A DNA stretch of 64,000 bases, taken from positions 1-64,000 of the forward strand of contig NZ_JBALOQ010000008.1 in NCBI RefSeq assembly GCF_036962705.1, in the 5' to 3' direction. The notes beneath the pieces are model-generated. The model had not been told where the DNA came from and did no database searches. It saw only the letters and a list, made by a program, of their open reading frames with translations. The number at the start of each line of letters is the position of its first letter. The stretch's first letter is position 1. The translations under genes and the position numbers were made by a program. Source of the DNA: Ferdinandcohnia sp036962705 (lineage in GTDB: Bacteria; Bacillota; Bacilli; Bacillales; Bacillaceae_L). Below, piece after piece: positions 8,109 through 16,718 of this stretch.

Positions 8109-8693
8109 ATGCGCATTTTAGCTCGAGTAGTTTTGTTAACCTGTTTATTTTTATCTTTAGTAATCATCAGTGTTTCAGCTACAAGCTGGCCGGAATTAGA
8201 ACCACAGCAGGTACTTGATCGTGCGGAAGTTATTGTGATGGGTCAATATGATTTTTCCAGCAAAGCAAAACGCGGTGAGTCTGTTTTTCAAGGAAGAGAA
8301 TTTAAGGTTAGCAGTGTGTATAAAGGGGATGTTTCAAGCCAGTTAACTGTGGGTATTGACCATTATGATGAAGGTTGGGCAGAGGAATTCCAGGACAAAG
8401 ATGGTGTGTTCCTTTTATTTTTAGAAGAAAGTGAGAATGGTAAATTACTACTTCCCGTAAGTGGACCAAACGGTATGATTCAAGTTTTGGACGGAAAAAT
8501 TGAGGAGCCGAATGATGCCAAAAGAGCCTTTTTCGAAGAATTTCTGAAAGAAACCCCGACAAAAACATTTGAAATAGCAAAAGCAGATCAAAATGATAAG
8601 CGCAGTGTACCTTTATTACTAATTGTAGGCTCTATTATTTGTATATTAGTCTTCATTTCAATATATCTAAAAAAGAGAAAATCTAACCAATAA
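8109..8693 (+). CDS. Exported membrane-anchored hypothetical protein
   Basis: A 194-residue protein with an N-terminal signal peptide (residues 1-25, RILARVVLLTCLFLSLVIIS then VSA) and a C-terminal membrane helix (about 168-187, PLLLIVGSIICILVFISIYL) followed by KKRKSNQ. The topology therefore is an extracytoplasmic domain tethered by its C-terminus. The domain (about 26-165) contains a beta-rich core (AEVIVMGQYDFSSKAKRG, FKVSSVYKGDVSSQLTVGID) similar in style to small surface proteins of Bacillus. I do not recognise a named family. ATG at 8109 follows AAAAGGGGTG. It is monocistronic and closed by a terminator. Confidence 0.75.
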   Translation: MRILARVVLLTCLFLSLVIISVSATSWPELEPQQVLDRAEVIVMGQYDFSSKAKRGESVFQGREFKVSSVYKGDVSSQLTVGIDHYDEGWAEEFQDKDGVFLLFLEESENGKLLLPVSGPNGMIQVLDGKIEEPNDAKRAFFEEFLKETPTKTFEIAKADQNDKRSVPLLLIVGSIICILVFISIYLKKRKSNQ

Positions 8694-8703
8694 TCTACTA
8701 ACT

Positions 8704-8742
8704 AAAAACTACCCTCATCCTGATGTGAGGGTAGTTTTTTTA
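8704..8742. terminator. Bidirectional terminator between 8109 and the ABC permease gene
   Basis: AAAAACTACCCTCA pairs with TGAGGGTAGTTTTT, with A-run and T-run flanks. It lies between two converging genes and can serve both. Confidence 0.85.
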
Positions 8743-8751
8743 TGGACTATC

Positions 8752-10398
8752 TTACTCCACCTTATCCCATGAAACAATGAAGATTTTTCTCCATAGTAAT
8801 GGCAAAATCAGAATGGCTAGGGCGAGATAAATGTAAAACCCATATGGGATTAGCGTACTGATTAGATGCAGTCCCGCAAAAAGGCCAGCTAAAAGCATTA
8901 ATAGAAAAATAATTCCTCCATTTCCCTGACTATAGGTTTCAAATGATTTAGAAAAAGGAAGGGACTTTTCCATAATTGCAAAGCAAATAACTGCATAGAT
9001 GATTGCACTAACAAATACAAGGATTAAGTCAGGTATGATTCTTACTCCATAAATAGGGACAAATACAAGACTAAGTAGCAAGTAGATTGGTAAATATAGA
9101 TTGACAATAAAAGCTTTCATCGTTCCACTAAAAATGGGTTTTACGTTTTTTAAAGGTGAAAGTTTATAAATCCATGCTCCCTTATGGGTTCCTGAGTATT
9201 TAAGCGTAATGATTACGGTTGGCATCATCAACAAGCTAAAATAAATGTTCAAATAAGATTTGCCTTCTCTAATGAGACTAAAAGATTCCCAACTGAATCC
9301 ATCCATAAATGTGAACAAGAAAATGAATGGAATAATGATAGAAAAGCCTAGTGAAGGATAGACTTTCAACTTAAAATCTCTTTCATTTTTTAGCATTAGA
9401 CTGGAAAATTGATAGAAAACTCTTTCCTCTTTCGTTGGGCAAATAAATCTTCTAAAGGCTTCTCCCATTTTAAAACGTTTTTTCTTTCTTCCCTTATTGT
9501 GTTGTGAAAGTTTTTGAAGATTTCTCTCAAAAGTAGGTGTTAAACGAGCATATATCCAAATTGAAACAAATGGAACGATGATACCTAGCCCAGCTAGTAA
9601 TAAAAAGAACGGTTGGGAGCCACCGTTTATGACCAGCTCCATAATCACACCATACCAAATAGGAAATATAAGGATATGCCACCATGCTGGCTCTAGGGTG
9701 ATGGAAAGGTCAACGATATCAAATGCCCTAATGAGAAGTTGGTATCCAATCATAATGGAGAAAGACAAGCCAATTTGGACATAATTGATAATATCCTTTA
9801 GCTTTTCCCCATCAAAAAATTGAAGAATGATTAAATATATTAACGCTGTCAAAGCAATAATCAATAAATCTATCAAAAAAACATTTATAAGCGCAACAAG
9901 AAAAAATAAGATGCCATGTATAAAAAGTCCTACGATGATTGAGGGCCCTGCCATGGCCATGGTCATTAAGGATAGATAAATCACAATATGTGTTATTTTC
10001 GCAGCACTAATTGTTTTTCGATCAATTGGTTTAGGATAGAGTATATTTCTGTCACGAATATCAAGAAGCACAGATGAAAAATCAGAAATCATTGAGGTCA
10101 TTAAGAAAAAGGTAATCATTCCAAAAACAAGGCTCATTTGAAATAGGTAATTGTCACCGATAATTGTAAAAGGGATTAAAAAGAGCCCGAACAATAAATA
10201 AATCCACAAGGATAAAAGATAATGATTTTTATCTTTTTTATCCTTTTTGTTATTTTGTGAGAAAATGGTCGGCACACGGCGTCGGTCCATCACAAGTTTA
10301 GCCTGCAGTATTTTTCTCATTATTTTATAATCAATACCAAAACGATTGAAGACTTTTTCAAACCGATCCATCAGCTTTAAAGAAGGAAAGTCCTGCAT
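8752..10398 (-). CDS. ABC transporter membrane subunit (about 13 helices)
   Basis: Integral membrane protein of 548 residues with roughly 13 hydrophobic segments in two groups, separated by a basic cytosolic loop near the middle (QKLSQHNKGRKKKRFKMGEA). Start placed at 10398 (MQDFPSLKLMDRFEKVF), where GAGGTG at the end of the upstream ATPase gene gives a proper ribosome-binding site; the longer frame from 10437 would overlap that gene and lacks one. Start and ATPase stop are separated by one base, so the two are translationally coupled. The pair forms an exporter of the ABC-2-like type. Substrate cannot be inferred from sequence. Confidence 0.8.
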   Translation of the reverse strand: MQDFPSLKLMDRFEKVFNRFGIDYKIMRKILQAKLVMDRRRVPTIFSQNNKKDKKDKNHYLLSLWIYLLFGLFLIPFTIIGDNYLFQMSLVFGMITFFLMTSMISDFSSVLLDIRDRNILYPKPIDRKTISAAKITHIVIYLSLMTMAMAGPSIIVGLFIHGILFFLVALINVFLIDLLIIALTALIYLIILQFFDGEKLKDIINYVQIGLSFSIMIGYQLLIRAFDIVDLSITLEPAWWHILIFPIWYGVIMELVINGGSQPFFLLLAGLGIIVPFVSIWIYARLTPTFERNLQKLSQHNKGRKKKRFKMGEAFRRFICPTKEERVFYQFSSLMLKNERDFKLKVYPSLGFSIIIPFIFLFTFMDGFSWESFSLIREGKSYLNIYFSLLMMPTVIITLKYSGTHKGAWIYKLSPLKNVKPIFSGTMKAFIVNLYLPIYLLLSLVFVPIYGVRIIPDLILVFVSAIIYAVICFAIMEKSLPFSKSFETYSQGNGGIIFLLMLLAGLFAGLHLISTLIPYGFYIYLALAILILPLLWRKIFIVSWDKVE

Positions 10399-10399
10399 A

Positions 10400-11179
10400 T
10401 CACACCTCACCAACAATCGATACAAAACGTGAAGCAAGCTCTGTATGCTTGTTGAAGCCAGTCAATTGGTTGAAAATCCCCTCCAAAGACCCTTCCTTAT
10501 TGTGTTCCTTTAATTCCTCAAAGGTTCCATCTGCGGCGATCTTTCCGTCATGGAGAAGGATGATCCGGCTGCTTATTTTTTCAACGACATCCATAATATG
10601 AGAAGAATAAAATATGGTCTTTCCCTGCTGGGCCAACTGCGACATAATTTCCTTGAAAATCATGACACTGTTTGCATCAAGTCCATTTATCGGTTCATCA
10701 AAAAAGAGTAGTTCTGGATTATGTAATAAGCTTGAAATAATCAGGAGCTTTTGCCGCATCCCTTTTGAATAGGAGGCAATTCGAGAATGATACACTTCAC
10801 CAATACCAAACAACTCCATAAGGTTTTTTGCTTTATAGTCAGCTAAATCATAGTTAAGACCATATAATTCACCAATAAAAGTGAGGTATTCTTGTCCGGT
10901 TAGGCTATCATAAACATCGGCAACTTCTGGCACATACCCAATATTTTGTTTGTACTCCATATTGTTGTCTAAAATACTTTGACCGAAAATCTTTACTTCG
11001 CCCTGATAATCTTCTTCAATCCCCAGTATGATTTTTACTGTCGTACTTTTTCCAGCACCATTCGGTCCGATGTATCCAATGATTTCCCCTTTATTAACTG
11101 TAATAGAAACCCCTTGAAGGACATGCTTGCTGCCATAACTTTTTTGCAAATTGGTAATCTCAACAATTGCTCCAGACAT
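10400..11179 (-). CDS. ABC transporter ATP-binding protein
   Basis: ATPase subunit of 259 residues. Walker A is GPNGAGKST (38-46), the signature is YSKGMRQKL, Walker B is LLFFDEPINGLD and the H-loop is YSSHIMDVVE. It is of the single-domain type that pairs with a large membrane protein, here the next gene, with which it is coupled by one base. The start is ATG 11179 (MSGAIVEITNLQKSYG), preceded by GGAGCTGATTGA. Probably drives export of a lipid, peptide or drug-like molecule, by analogy with related exporters. The class is certain, the cargo is not known. Confidence 0.92.
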   Translation of the reverse strand: MSGAIVEITNLQKSYGSKHVLQGVSITVNKGEIIGYIGPNGAGKSTTVKIILGIEEDYQGEVKIFGQSILDNNMEYKQNIGYVPEVADVYDSLTGQEYLTFIGELYGLNYDLADYKAKNLMELFGIGEVYHSRIASYSKGMRQKLLIISSLLHNPELLFFDEPINGLDANSVMIFKEIMSQLAQQGKTIFYSSHIMDVVEKISSRIILLHDGKIAADGTFEELKEHNKEGSLEGIFNQLTGFNKHTELASRFVSIVGEV

Positions 11180-11253
11180 TCAATCAGCTCCGCGACTAAT
11201 AGTTTTTTCCTATTTTACCATATTTAGAGAGAAATTACCCTTGCCTAAAACGA

Positions 11254-11282
11254 GGGACAGAAGGGACGGTTCCTGTGGTTCC
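11254..11282. repeat. GGGACGGTTC-type intergenic repeat, copy 2
   Basis: Contains GGGACGGTTCCTGTGGTTCC preceded by a partial GGGACAGAA unit. It lies between the divergent ABC modules. Confidence 0.65.
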
Positions 11283-11425
11283 GCAATAGAATCTTCCCTG
11301 TTTCACTTAACATGATTTGGGAATTAATGTATCCTTAAAGGAGGATTTACATTTGCTAATTGGCCTTTTGCCAAAGCATTATAGAAATTGAATTTACTAG
11401 AAAAGTAAAATGGAAGAGGTTTTTC

Positions 11426-12241
11426 ATGAGAATTTTCGAGGCAAATAAAGCTTGCAAGAAGATCGATGGAATCATGATTCTAAATGATGTTTCGATAACC
11501 ATTTCACAAGGTGAAAAAATAGCAATCACCGGATCGAATGGATCAGGGAAAAGCAGCCTGTTAAAACTTATTGGTGGGATATTTAAAGAGACATCCGGGG
11601 AAATAAATAGAACCAAACTGAACATAGGTTATGTACCTGAACGCTTTCCGGAAAATATTCGTTTTACATTAAAAGAATATCTATTAATAATCGGTAAAAT
11701 GACGAGTAATTCTGATGAAGATATTCGAAAAAGAATTGAGTATTATACTAAGTTGTTTACAATATCTGATTTCCTAACAACGCCTTTAAATAACTGTTCA
11801 AAAGGTACAAAGCAGAAAGCTGGAATAATCCAAGCATTGCTAAAGGAACCAGATCTTTTATTATTGGACGAGCCCCTAACTGGATTGGATGAAAAAGCAA
11901 AAAACGAGCTATTAAATCAGTTAAATTCTCTTCAAACGGAAAAAACTATTATTTTTACTGCCCATGAATCCTTATTAATTGAGGGATTGGCAGACAGGGT
12001 TTTATCAATAGAGAGTGGAAGAGTTGTCTATGATTCTATAGTAATCAAAAAGGAAAAATTAAAAGCTATAAAAGCAAAAATCCCTAATAGAGAAATACTA
12101 GTAGGGATTCCGTATGTAAGACATGAATTTGCAGAAGAAAATTTTGTTGAAATAATCGTCTCAGTTAATAAGTCTGATGAGGCTTTGGCCATGTTGCTTG
12201 AACGGGGATGTTCAATATTTGAGTTAACAGAGAAGAGGTAG
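11426..12241 (+). CDS. ABC transporter ATP-binding protein (second module)
   Basis: A 271-residue ATPase with Walker A GSNGSGKSS (36-44), signature-like NCSKGTKQKAG, Walker B LLLLDEPLTGLD and H-loop TAHE. The start at 11426 (MRIFEANKACKK) has GAAGAGG 6 bases upstream; the longer TTG frame from 11360 adds 22 residues without family resemblance. About 60 C-terminal residues after the ATPase core are divergent. The next gene starts one base after its stop codon and encodes the membrane partner. The two form a compact ABC-2-type module, similar in architecture to bacteriocin-immunity or small exporter modules, but the cargo is not evident. Confidence 0.9.
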   Translation: MRIFEANKACKKIDGIMILNDVSITISQGEKIAITGSNGSGKSSLLKLIGGIFKETSGEINRTKLNIGYVPERFPENIRFTLKEYLLIIGKMTSNSDEDIRKRIEYYTKLFTISDFLTTPLNNCSKGTKQKAGIIQALLKEPDLLLLDEPLTGLDEKAKNELLNQLNSLQTEKTIIFTAHESLLIEGLADRVLSIESGRVVYDSIVIKKEKLKAIKAKIPNREILVGIPYVRHEFAEENFVEIIVSVNKSDEALAMLLERGCSIFELTEKR

Positions 12242-12242
12242 T

Positions 12243-12950
12243 ATGTTGGCGGCTTTTGTTCGATATCAATTAATAAGCTATGTTCGATCATTAAAATTTA
12301 TCCCACCGGTGTTTATCTTCTTGGCTTGGATATTTATTTTATATGCCTATAAAAATGTGCCAATCCTCAGTAGTTATGCGGTATCTTCTATTGCGATGTA
12401 CTTAATCATGACATGGATTACGATGTCCGTTATTAAATTAGATGAAGAAAGCGAAAAACATATCTTAATTTCTCATCTAGGAAAAAAGGTGAATTACTTA
12501 GTTGGCAAATGGTTAACCATTTTGGTCGTAATGATTCCTTTACTTTTGTTTGCTATCTTTTTCCCGATCATTACAGAAAGCTTCAAAGGGAATATGTCAA
12601 TCGAGCTATATGCACTTACATTTTATAGCCACTTAGTCTTCTTGGCATTCGGAATATTAGTGGGAACCTTGTTTTCAGCTACCCAACTCGCAGCGAAAAA
12701 ACATGCTTGGCTTACTGCTGTATTTATCATCGTAGTTTCACTGGCTTCGAAATCAATTACAGACATAGCGCTGTTTTTCAAATGGATTTTGTGGATTTTT
12801 CCCCCAGTGTTCAAGGTAATAGAGTATTTGGGGAACGAGGATCAAGTGCTATTAAATAAAACTATCTTATTCGACAGCATTTTTGTAGTTGTTTATCTAA
12901 TTATCTGTGCTATTCTTTTAGTTCATCTTTTTCTGAAAAAGGAAGAATAG
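12243..12950 (+). CDS. ABC-2-type membrane subunit, 6 helices
   Basis: Integral membrane protein of 235 residues with six hydrophobic segments (roughly 18-36, 44-60, 95-115, 130-150, 158-182, 208-228). It begins one base after the ATPase stop codon (TAG-T-ATG), so it is translationally coupled. The motif LISHLGKKVNYLVGKWLTIL between helices 2 and 3 is a typical coupling-helix region of ABC-2 permeases. No sequence family is recognised beyond this architecture. The module has no accessory gene. Confidence 0.75.
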   Translation: MLAAFVRYQLISYVRSLKFIPPVFIFLAWIFILYAYKNVPILSSYAVSSIAMYLIMTWITMSVIKLDEESEKHILISHLGKKVNYLVGKWLTILVVMIPLLLFAIFFPIITESFKGNMSIELYALTFYSHLVFLAFGILVGTLFSATQLAAKKHAWLTAVFIIVVSLASKSITDIALFFKWILWIFPPVFKVIEYLGNEDQVLLNKTILFDSIFVVVYLIICAILLVHLFLKKEE

Positions 12951-13249
12951 TGGATTTTCTTTAAATTTTTACCAGCTTTATTATTAATGCTTCTAATGCA
13001 CGAATTGTAACCAATGTATTATATAATATCAGAAGAGTGTTTCGGTCATCGCTGAAAATGAAAATCCATTATTTTCGTTTGTATGAATGAATGCTAATGT
13101 CTTTTATTTTATAGGAAAATTCAATTATAATTGGGATGAGCCTTTAAAGCGTAAAATTATAATAAATGCCGATAGTGTGCTAAAATACACGCCAGATAAC
13201 TTGTACATGTGTTATTCTAAATATATATAATTGTTGGAGGTTTTTAGAA
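12951..13249. other. Intergenic region without recognised gene
   Basis: AT-rich leader of the CysJ-like gene. No convincing riboswitch, terminator or coding frame was seen. GGAGG at 13236-13240 is the ribosome-binding site of the next gene. Confidence 0.5.
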
Positions 13250-14422
13250 ATGCAACGAACTATAGATGATGAAAAAAATCCAAAAAAGCCTGTTCCTACA
13301 ACATATTCAAGAACAAATCCATTTCCAGCAAAGGTTCTAAAGAACGTTAACTTAAATGGAGAAGGTTCAAGTAAGGAAACAAGACATATTGAATTATCAT
13401 TAGAAGGATCAGGATTTTCATATATTCCCGGTGATACCCTTGGAATCGCGCCTTCCAATGATCCAGAATTAGTAGCAGCCCTTCTTGAAGAAATGAAGTG
13501 GGATGCAGAAGAGGTAGTAACTGTTGGTCGTCAAGGAGAGTCAATGCCGCTTAAAGAAGCATTGGAAACATATCTTGATATCATGTTACTTTCAAGGAAG
13601 ACTTTACAAAGTGCGGCGGCATTCACAGACAACGAAGAACTTCAGAAGCTTGTGGAAGATGCTGTAGCGGTTAAAGAATATATCGATGGTCGTGATTTAC
13701 TAGATATGTTACGTGACTTCGGTCCGTGGAAGGTTCCAGCACAAGAAATCGTGGCTCTATTACGAAAAATGGTACCGAGACTTTATTCCATTGCAAGTAG
13801 TTTTGCAGCACATCCAGATGAAGTTCATTTAACAATCGGTGCTGTTCGTTATACTGCGCACGGACGTGAACGCAAAGGAGTTTGCTCTGTTCAATGTGCT
13901 GAACGCGTTCAGGAAGGTGACACACTTCCAGTATTTGTTCAAGTAAATAAACACTTCCATTTACCTGAGACTCTTGATAAAGATGTGATTATGGTTGGAC
14001 CTGGAACAGGGGTTGCGCCATTCCGCTCATTTATCGAAGAGCTAGCTATAAATAAAGCTACAGGTCGTTCTTGGTTATTCTTCGGAGATCAGCATCAGGC
14101 TACTGATTACTTATACCAAGATGAATTGGAAAAATACCAACAAGACGGTATTCTAACAAAAATAGATGCTGCATTCTCTCGTGATACAGATCAAAAAGTA
14201 TATGTGCAGCACAAAATGCTAGAGCACAGCAAAGAATTGTTCGAATGGATTAACAATGGTGCTTATTTCTACGTGTGTGGAGACAAAGACCATATGGCAA
14301 AAGACGTAAACGAAGCCCTTCTTTCCGTTATTGAACAAGAAGGTGGAATGGACCGAGAGGCTGCTGAAGCTTATCTAAAAGACATGAAAACACAAGGTCG
14401 TTACCTACGTGACGTATATTAA
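13250..14422 (+). CDS. Stand-alone CysJ-like FAD/NADPH reductase lacking the FMN domain
   Basis: A 390-residue ferredoxin-NADP reductase-type flavoprotein matching the C-terminal two thirds of sulfite reductase alpha subunit (CysJ). Visible motifs are the FAD-binding RLYSIASS (about 177-184), GVCSVQCAERV, the NADPH-binding GPGTGVAPFRSFIEE (about 250-264), FFGDQHQATDYLYQDEL and the terminal YLKDMKTQGRYLRDVY with the aromatic residue stacking on FAD. CysJ is usually about 600 residues with an N-terminal flavodoxin domain; here only a short basic linker precedes the FAD module. GGAGG precedes ATG 13250. No sulfite reductase hemoprotein (CysI) gene is nearby. Electrons presumably pass to a separate flavodoxin or hemoprotein. 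The domain call is firm; a role in sulfite reduction is only inferred. Confidence 0.85.
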   Translation: MQRTIDDEKNPKKPVPTTYSRTNPFPAKVLKNVNLNGEGSSKETRHIELSLEGSGFSYIPGDTLGIAPSNDPELVAALLEEMKWDAEEVVTVGRQGESMPLKEALETYLDIMLLSRKTLQSAAAFTDNEELQKLVEDAVAVKEYIDGRDLLDMLRDFGPWKVPAQEIVALLRKMVPRLYSIASSFAAHPDEVHLTIGAVRYTAHGRERKGVCSVQCAERVQEGDTLPVFVQVNKHFHLPETLDKDVIMVGPGTGVAPFRSFIEELAINKATGRSWLFFGDQHQATDYLYQDELEKYQQDGILTKIDAAFSRDTDQKVYVQHKMLEHSKELFEWINNGAYFYVCGDKDHMAKDVNEALLSVIEQEGGMDREAAEAYLKDMKTQGRYLRDVY

Positions 14423-14439
14423 TATATAGTTTGAAAAAG

Positions 14440-14467
14440 CCCCTCGCTAAGAGCGAGGGGTTATTTT
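14440..14467 (+). terminator. Terminator of the CysJ-like gene
   Basis: CCCCTCGCT (14440-14448) pairs with AGCGAGGGG (14452-14460), followed by TTATTTT. Confidence 0.8.
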
Positions 14468-14682
14468 GGGTCAGAGGGCCAGGTTAGTTGTCCCAACTTC
14501 CGAGGGACAAGTACTTGTTCTTAACAGAATGTCAATTCATCTTTTACCTAGTTGCGAAAGAGAATCTGAAGACTCAGATTTTGACATCTCTATAGTTCCT
14601 CGAAAACAAAGAAGGTATCTAAAACTTTATTATGAATATAGTAGTGAGGATAATTTTCAAAAAAATTTAGGAGGTTTGTAAA

Positions 14683-15048
14683 ATGGCTTCACAAGGTGTT
14701 TTAGAATGGACGCTTATATCTGAATGTCCTATTCCAAATGATGTGCATGATTTATTGGTGTCAGGAGAGGAGGCAATTGCCGCTTATAAGACGTTCCGCG
14801 ATAGTGCAATCTTTACTAATAAAAGATTAATTGTACGCGATGCGCAAGGCTTAACAGGTAAAAAAGTAGAAATATATTCATTGCCTTATTCTTCGATTAA
14901 CATGTGGTCAACGGAGAATGCTGGGGGCTTCCTGGATGTTAGTGCTGAAGTCGAATTATGGACGAGAGCAGGTCATATTAAAGTTCATTTGAAAAAAGGC
15001 GTAGATATTCGTAAGTTTGACAAGTTGATTGCAAATGCAATCTTGTAA
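14683..15048 (+). CDS. Small bacterial PH-domain protein (YvbH/DUF1696 type)
   Basis: A 121-residue protein made of a single bacterial PH domain: EEAIAAYKTFRDSAIFTNKR then LIVRDAQGLTGKKVEIYSLPYSSI, WSTENAGGFLDVSAEVELWT, and a terminal helix (DIRKFDKLIANAIL). This is the PF08000 pattern found in B. subtilis YvbH and related cytosolic proteins that form ring-like oligomers. Start ATG 14683 follows AGGAGG with a 9-base spacer. The gene appears monocistronic. The physiological role of the family is unclear. Confidence 0.8.
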   Translation: MASQGVLEWTLISECPIPNDVHDLLVSGEEAIAAYKTFRDSAIFTNKRLIVRDAQGLTGKKVEIYSLPYSSINMWSTENAGGFLDVSAEVELWTRAGHIKVHLKKGVDIRKFDKLIANAIL

Positions 15049-15257
15049 TGTAAAAAAATATAATTCTAATTTGATATGAGGTAAGGCGTTTCCTGATTAT
15101 TTTGGGAATCGTTTTACCTTTCTCTATTAGGGATAATAAATCTCTTTTTGCCCACTTTGATTTACAACTATATCAACACTTTTTTATTCAAGTTCAGTAG
15201 GGGAGTTCCATTTAAAAAAGGAGTGCTTTATTAATTTTAATCCAAGTAAAATCTTTA

Positions 15258-15283
15258 CCCCTGCTTTTAATTGAAAGCAGGGG
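15258..15283. terminator. Weak terminator-like hairpin between PH-domain gene and xylR
   Basis: CCCCTGCTTT / GAAAGCAGGGG stem between two converging genes. No good T-run on either side, so termination efficiency is uncertain. Confidence 0.4.
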
Positions 15284-15301
15284 GAGTTGGGACAATGTAC
15301 C

Positions 15302-16450
15302 TCAGTCCCTCTTGATAAAGTTATCAACCACAAAAGAGGATACGCCTAGGGAGGTTGAGTATTTTCCAAGCTTAGAGAAGTCGAGTTTGAGGTCGTTTTG
15401 GTGGAATGCGAGTGTATGTTTTTCAATCGTGTTCCGGATTGGTGCCTCAAGCCATTCTTTTGCCAGTGCAAGTCGGTTCCCGATGATGACTTGTCCTGGA
15501 TTGAATGTATTAATGATATTGTTGATACCAAATCCTAGATAGCCACCAATCTCTTCTAACAGCTTTTTTGCTTTTTCATCTCGATTTTCCGCTAATTGGA
15601 TTAGCTCATCCAATGAATCAATGCTAGTGTCAGCCTTTTCGAGTAAAGCTTGTTCTGATGCATATGCTTCCCAGCAACCGCGACTTCCACAGTTACAGCG
15701 TTTTCCGTTCATCTCAATAATCATATGGCCCATCTCACCGGAAAAACCATTTTTCCCTTTATAAAGCTCTTTTTTGACGATGATACCAACACCGATTCCA
15801 ATCCCAGCACTTACATAAAGGATGTTTTCTTGATCCTGCCCCGCACCAAATTGCTGTTCACCTACTGCTCCTGCATTTGCTTCGTTTTCAATGATAATAG
15901 GAATCTCATACAGATTTTCGAGCTCTTCTTTAAATTGAATATTGCTCCAGCCAAGATTTGGCGCTAGAAGAATGTCACCCTCATTGTTCACGATTCCCGG
16001 TACACCTACTCCGATGCCGACAATTCCATATCTACTTTTTGGCATTTCATCCATTAACGACTGGATCATATCTTGGACCATACTCATGATTGTCGCATAG
16101 GTGGTGCGCGTTACGGTTTGATTTTTTTCAATCAGAATATTTCCTTTTAAATCGGTGAGGATAGATAACACATAGTTCACACCAATATCAATTCCAATCG
16201 CATACCCAGCATCCTTATTAAAATGAAGAATCACAGGGCGCCTCCCACCGCTTGAAACCCCTGGACCCGATTCGAAAATCAAATCTTCTTCTATTAATTC
16301 AGATACTAAAGTAGAAACTGTTGTTTTATTTAAGCCTGAAACTTGAGCGATGTCAGCGCGTGAAATCGGCTCTTGTTCCATGATTAATTGCAAAACGAGT
16401 GCTTTATTATTCTTTTTCACAACCTGTTGATTCCATGTCATCTTCCCCAC
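15302..16450 (-). CDS. xylR: Xylose operon repressor XylR (ROK family)
   Basis: Transcriptional repressor of 382 residues. It has an N-terminal winged helix-turn-helix (residues 15-65, with PISRADIAQVSGLNKTTVST as the recognition region) followed by a ROK sugar-binding domain: IGIDIGVNYVLSILTDLKGN, GVGVPGIVNNEGDI, the zinc-binding CNCGSRGCWEAYAS motif and NIINTFNPGQVIIGN. Xylose binding releases the operator. GTG at 16450 is the start, with AAGGAG 8 bases upstream; an ATG three codons later (16441) has no spacing for a ribosome-binding site. It is divergent from xylA across a 268-bp region holding the operator and promoter. Identification is strong through protein family plus gene context. 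Confidence 0.93.
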   Translation of the reverse strand: MGKMTWNQQVVKKNNKALVLQLIMEQEPISRADIAQVSGLNKTTVSTLVSELIEEDLIFESGPGVSSGGRRPVILHFNKDAGYAIGIDIGVNYVLSILTDLKGNILIEKNQTVTRTTYATIMSMVQDMIQSLMDEMPKSRYGIVGIGVGVPGIVNNEGDILLAPNLGWSNIQFKEELENLYEIPIIIENEANAGAVGEQQFGAGQDQENILYVSAGIGIGVGIIVKKELYKGKNGFSGEMGHMIIEMNGKRCNCGSRGCWEAYASEQALLEKADTSIDSLDELIQLAENRDEKAKKLLEEIGGYLGFGINNIINTFNPGQVIIGNRLALAKEWLEAPIRNTIEKHTLAFHQNDLKLDFSKLGKYSTSLGVSSFVVDNFIKRD

Positions 16451-16592
16451 TGTAAAAACTCCTTTTTGGTAGTGTATTTATTTTATCACGAAACTTAATC
16501 TGATGGATATACGAACTGAGTACTTGATGAGATTAAGATGAAGTGAATGTATTATCATTTTGATGATACATAAGTAATAAAAACACTGAAAC

Positions 16593-16617
16593 TTAGTTTA
16601 TCGGATAGACAAACAAA
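16593..16617 (+). promoter_or_regulatory. XylR operator
   Basis: A 25-bp imperfect palindrome beginning TTAGTTTATC and ending GACAAACAAA; the half-sites match at 8 of 10 positions and resemble the B. subtilis xyl operator. It overlaps the -35 of the xylA promoter, so XylR binding would block RNA polymerase. Confidence 0.85.
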
Positions 16618-16634
16618 ATAGTCGGTGCTATAAT
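16606..16634 (+). promoter_or_regulatory. xylA promoter
   Basis: TAGACA (16606-16611), 17-base spacer, TATAAT (16629-16634). The -35 lies within the XylR operator. Confidence 0.8.
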
Positions 16635-16655
16635 TTGAGTATAAAAATTTTATAG

Positions 16656-16694
16656 ATTATAAGCGTTATATATATTATTTTGTAAGCATTTACA
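16656..16694 (+). promoter_or_regulatory. Two CcpA (cre) sites in the xylA leader
   Basis: TGTAAGCATTTACA at 16681-16694 fits the cre consensus with one change in the central CG. A second palindrome, TATAAGCGTTATA at 16658-16670, has the AAGCGTT core. Both lie downstream of the promoter, consistent with roadblock-type catabolite repression by glucose. Confidence 0.75.
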
Positions 16695-16718
16695 ATACAT
16701 GCTAGGAGGAATAACCCA

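Noticed and set aside
14466..14681. 71-codon frame before the PH-domain gene
   Set aside because: Begins with TTG inside the preceding terminator, has no ribosome-binding site and reads unlike a protein. Its end only overlaps the real AGGAGG site of the next gene.
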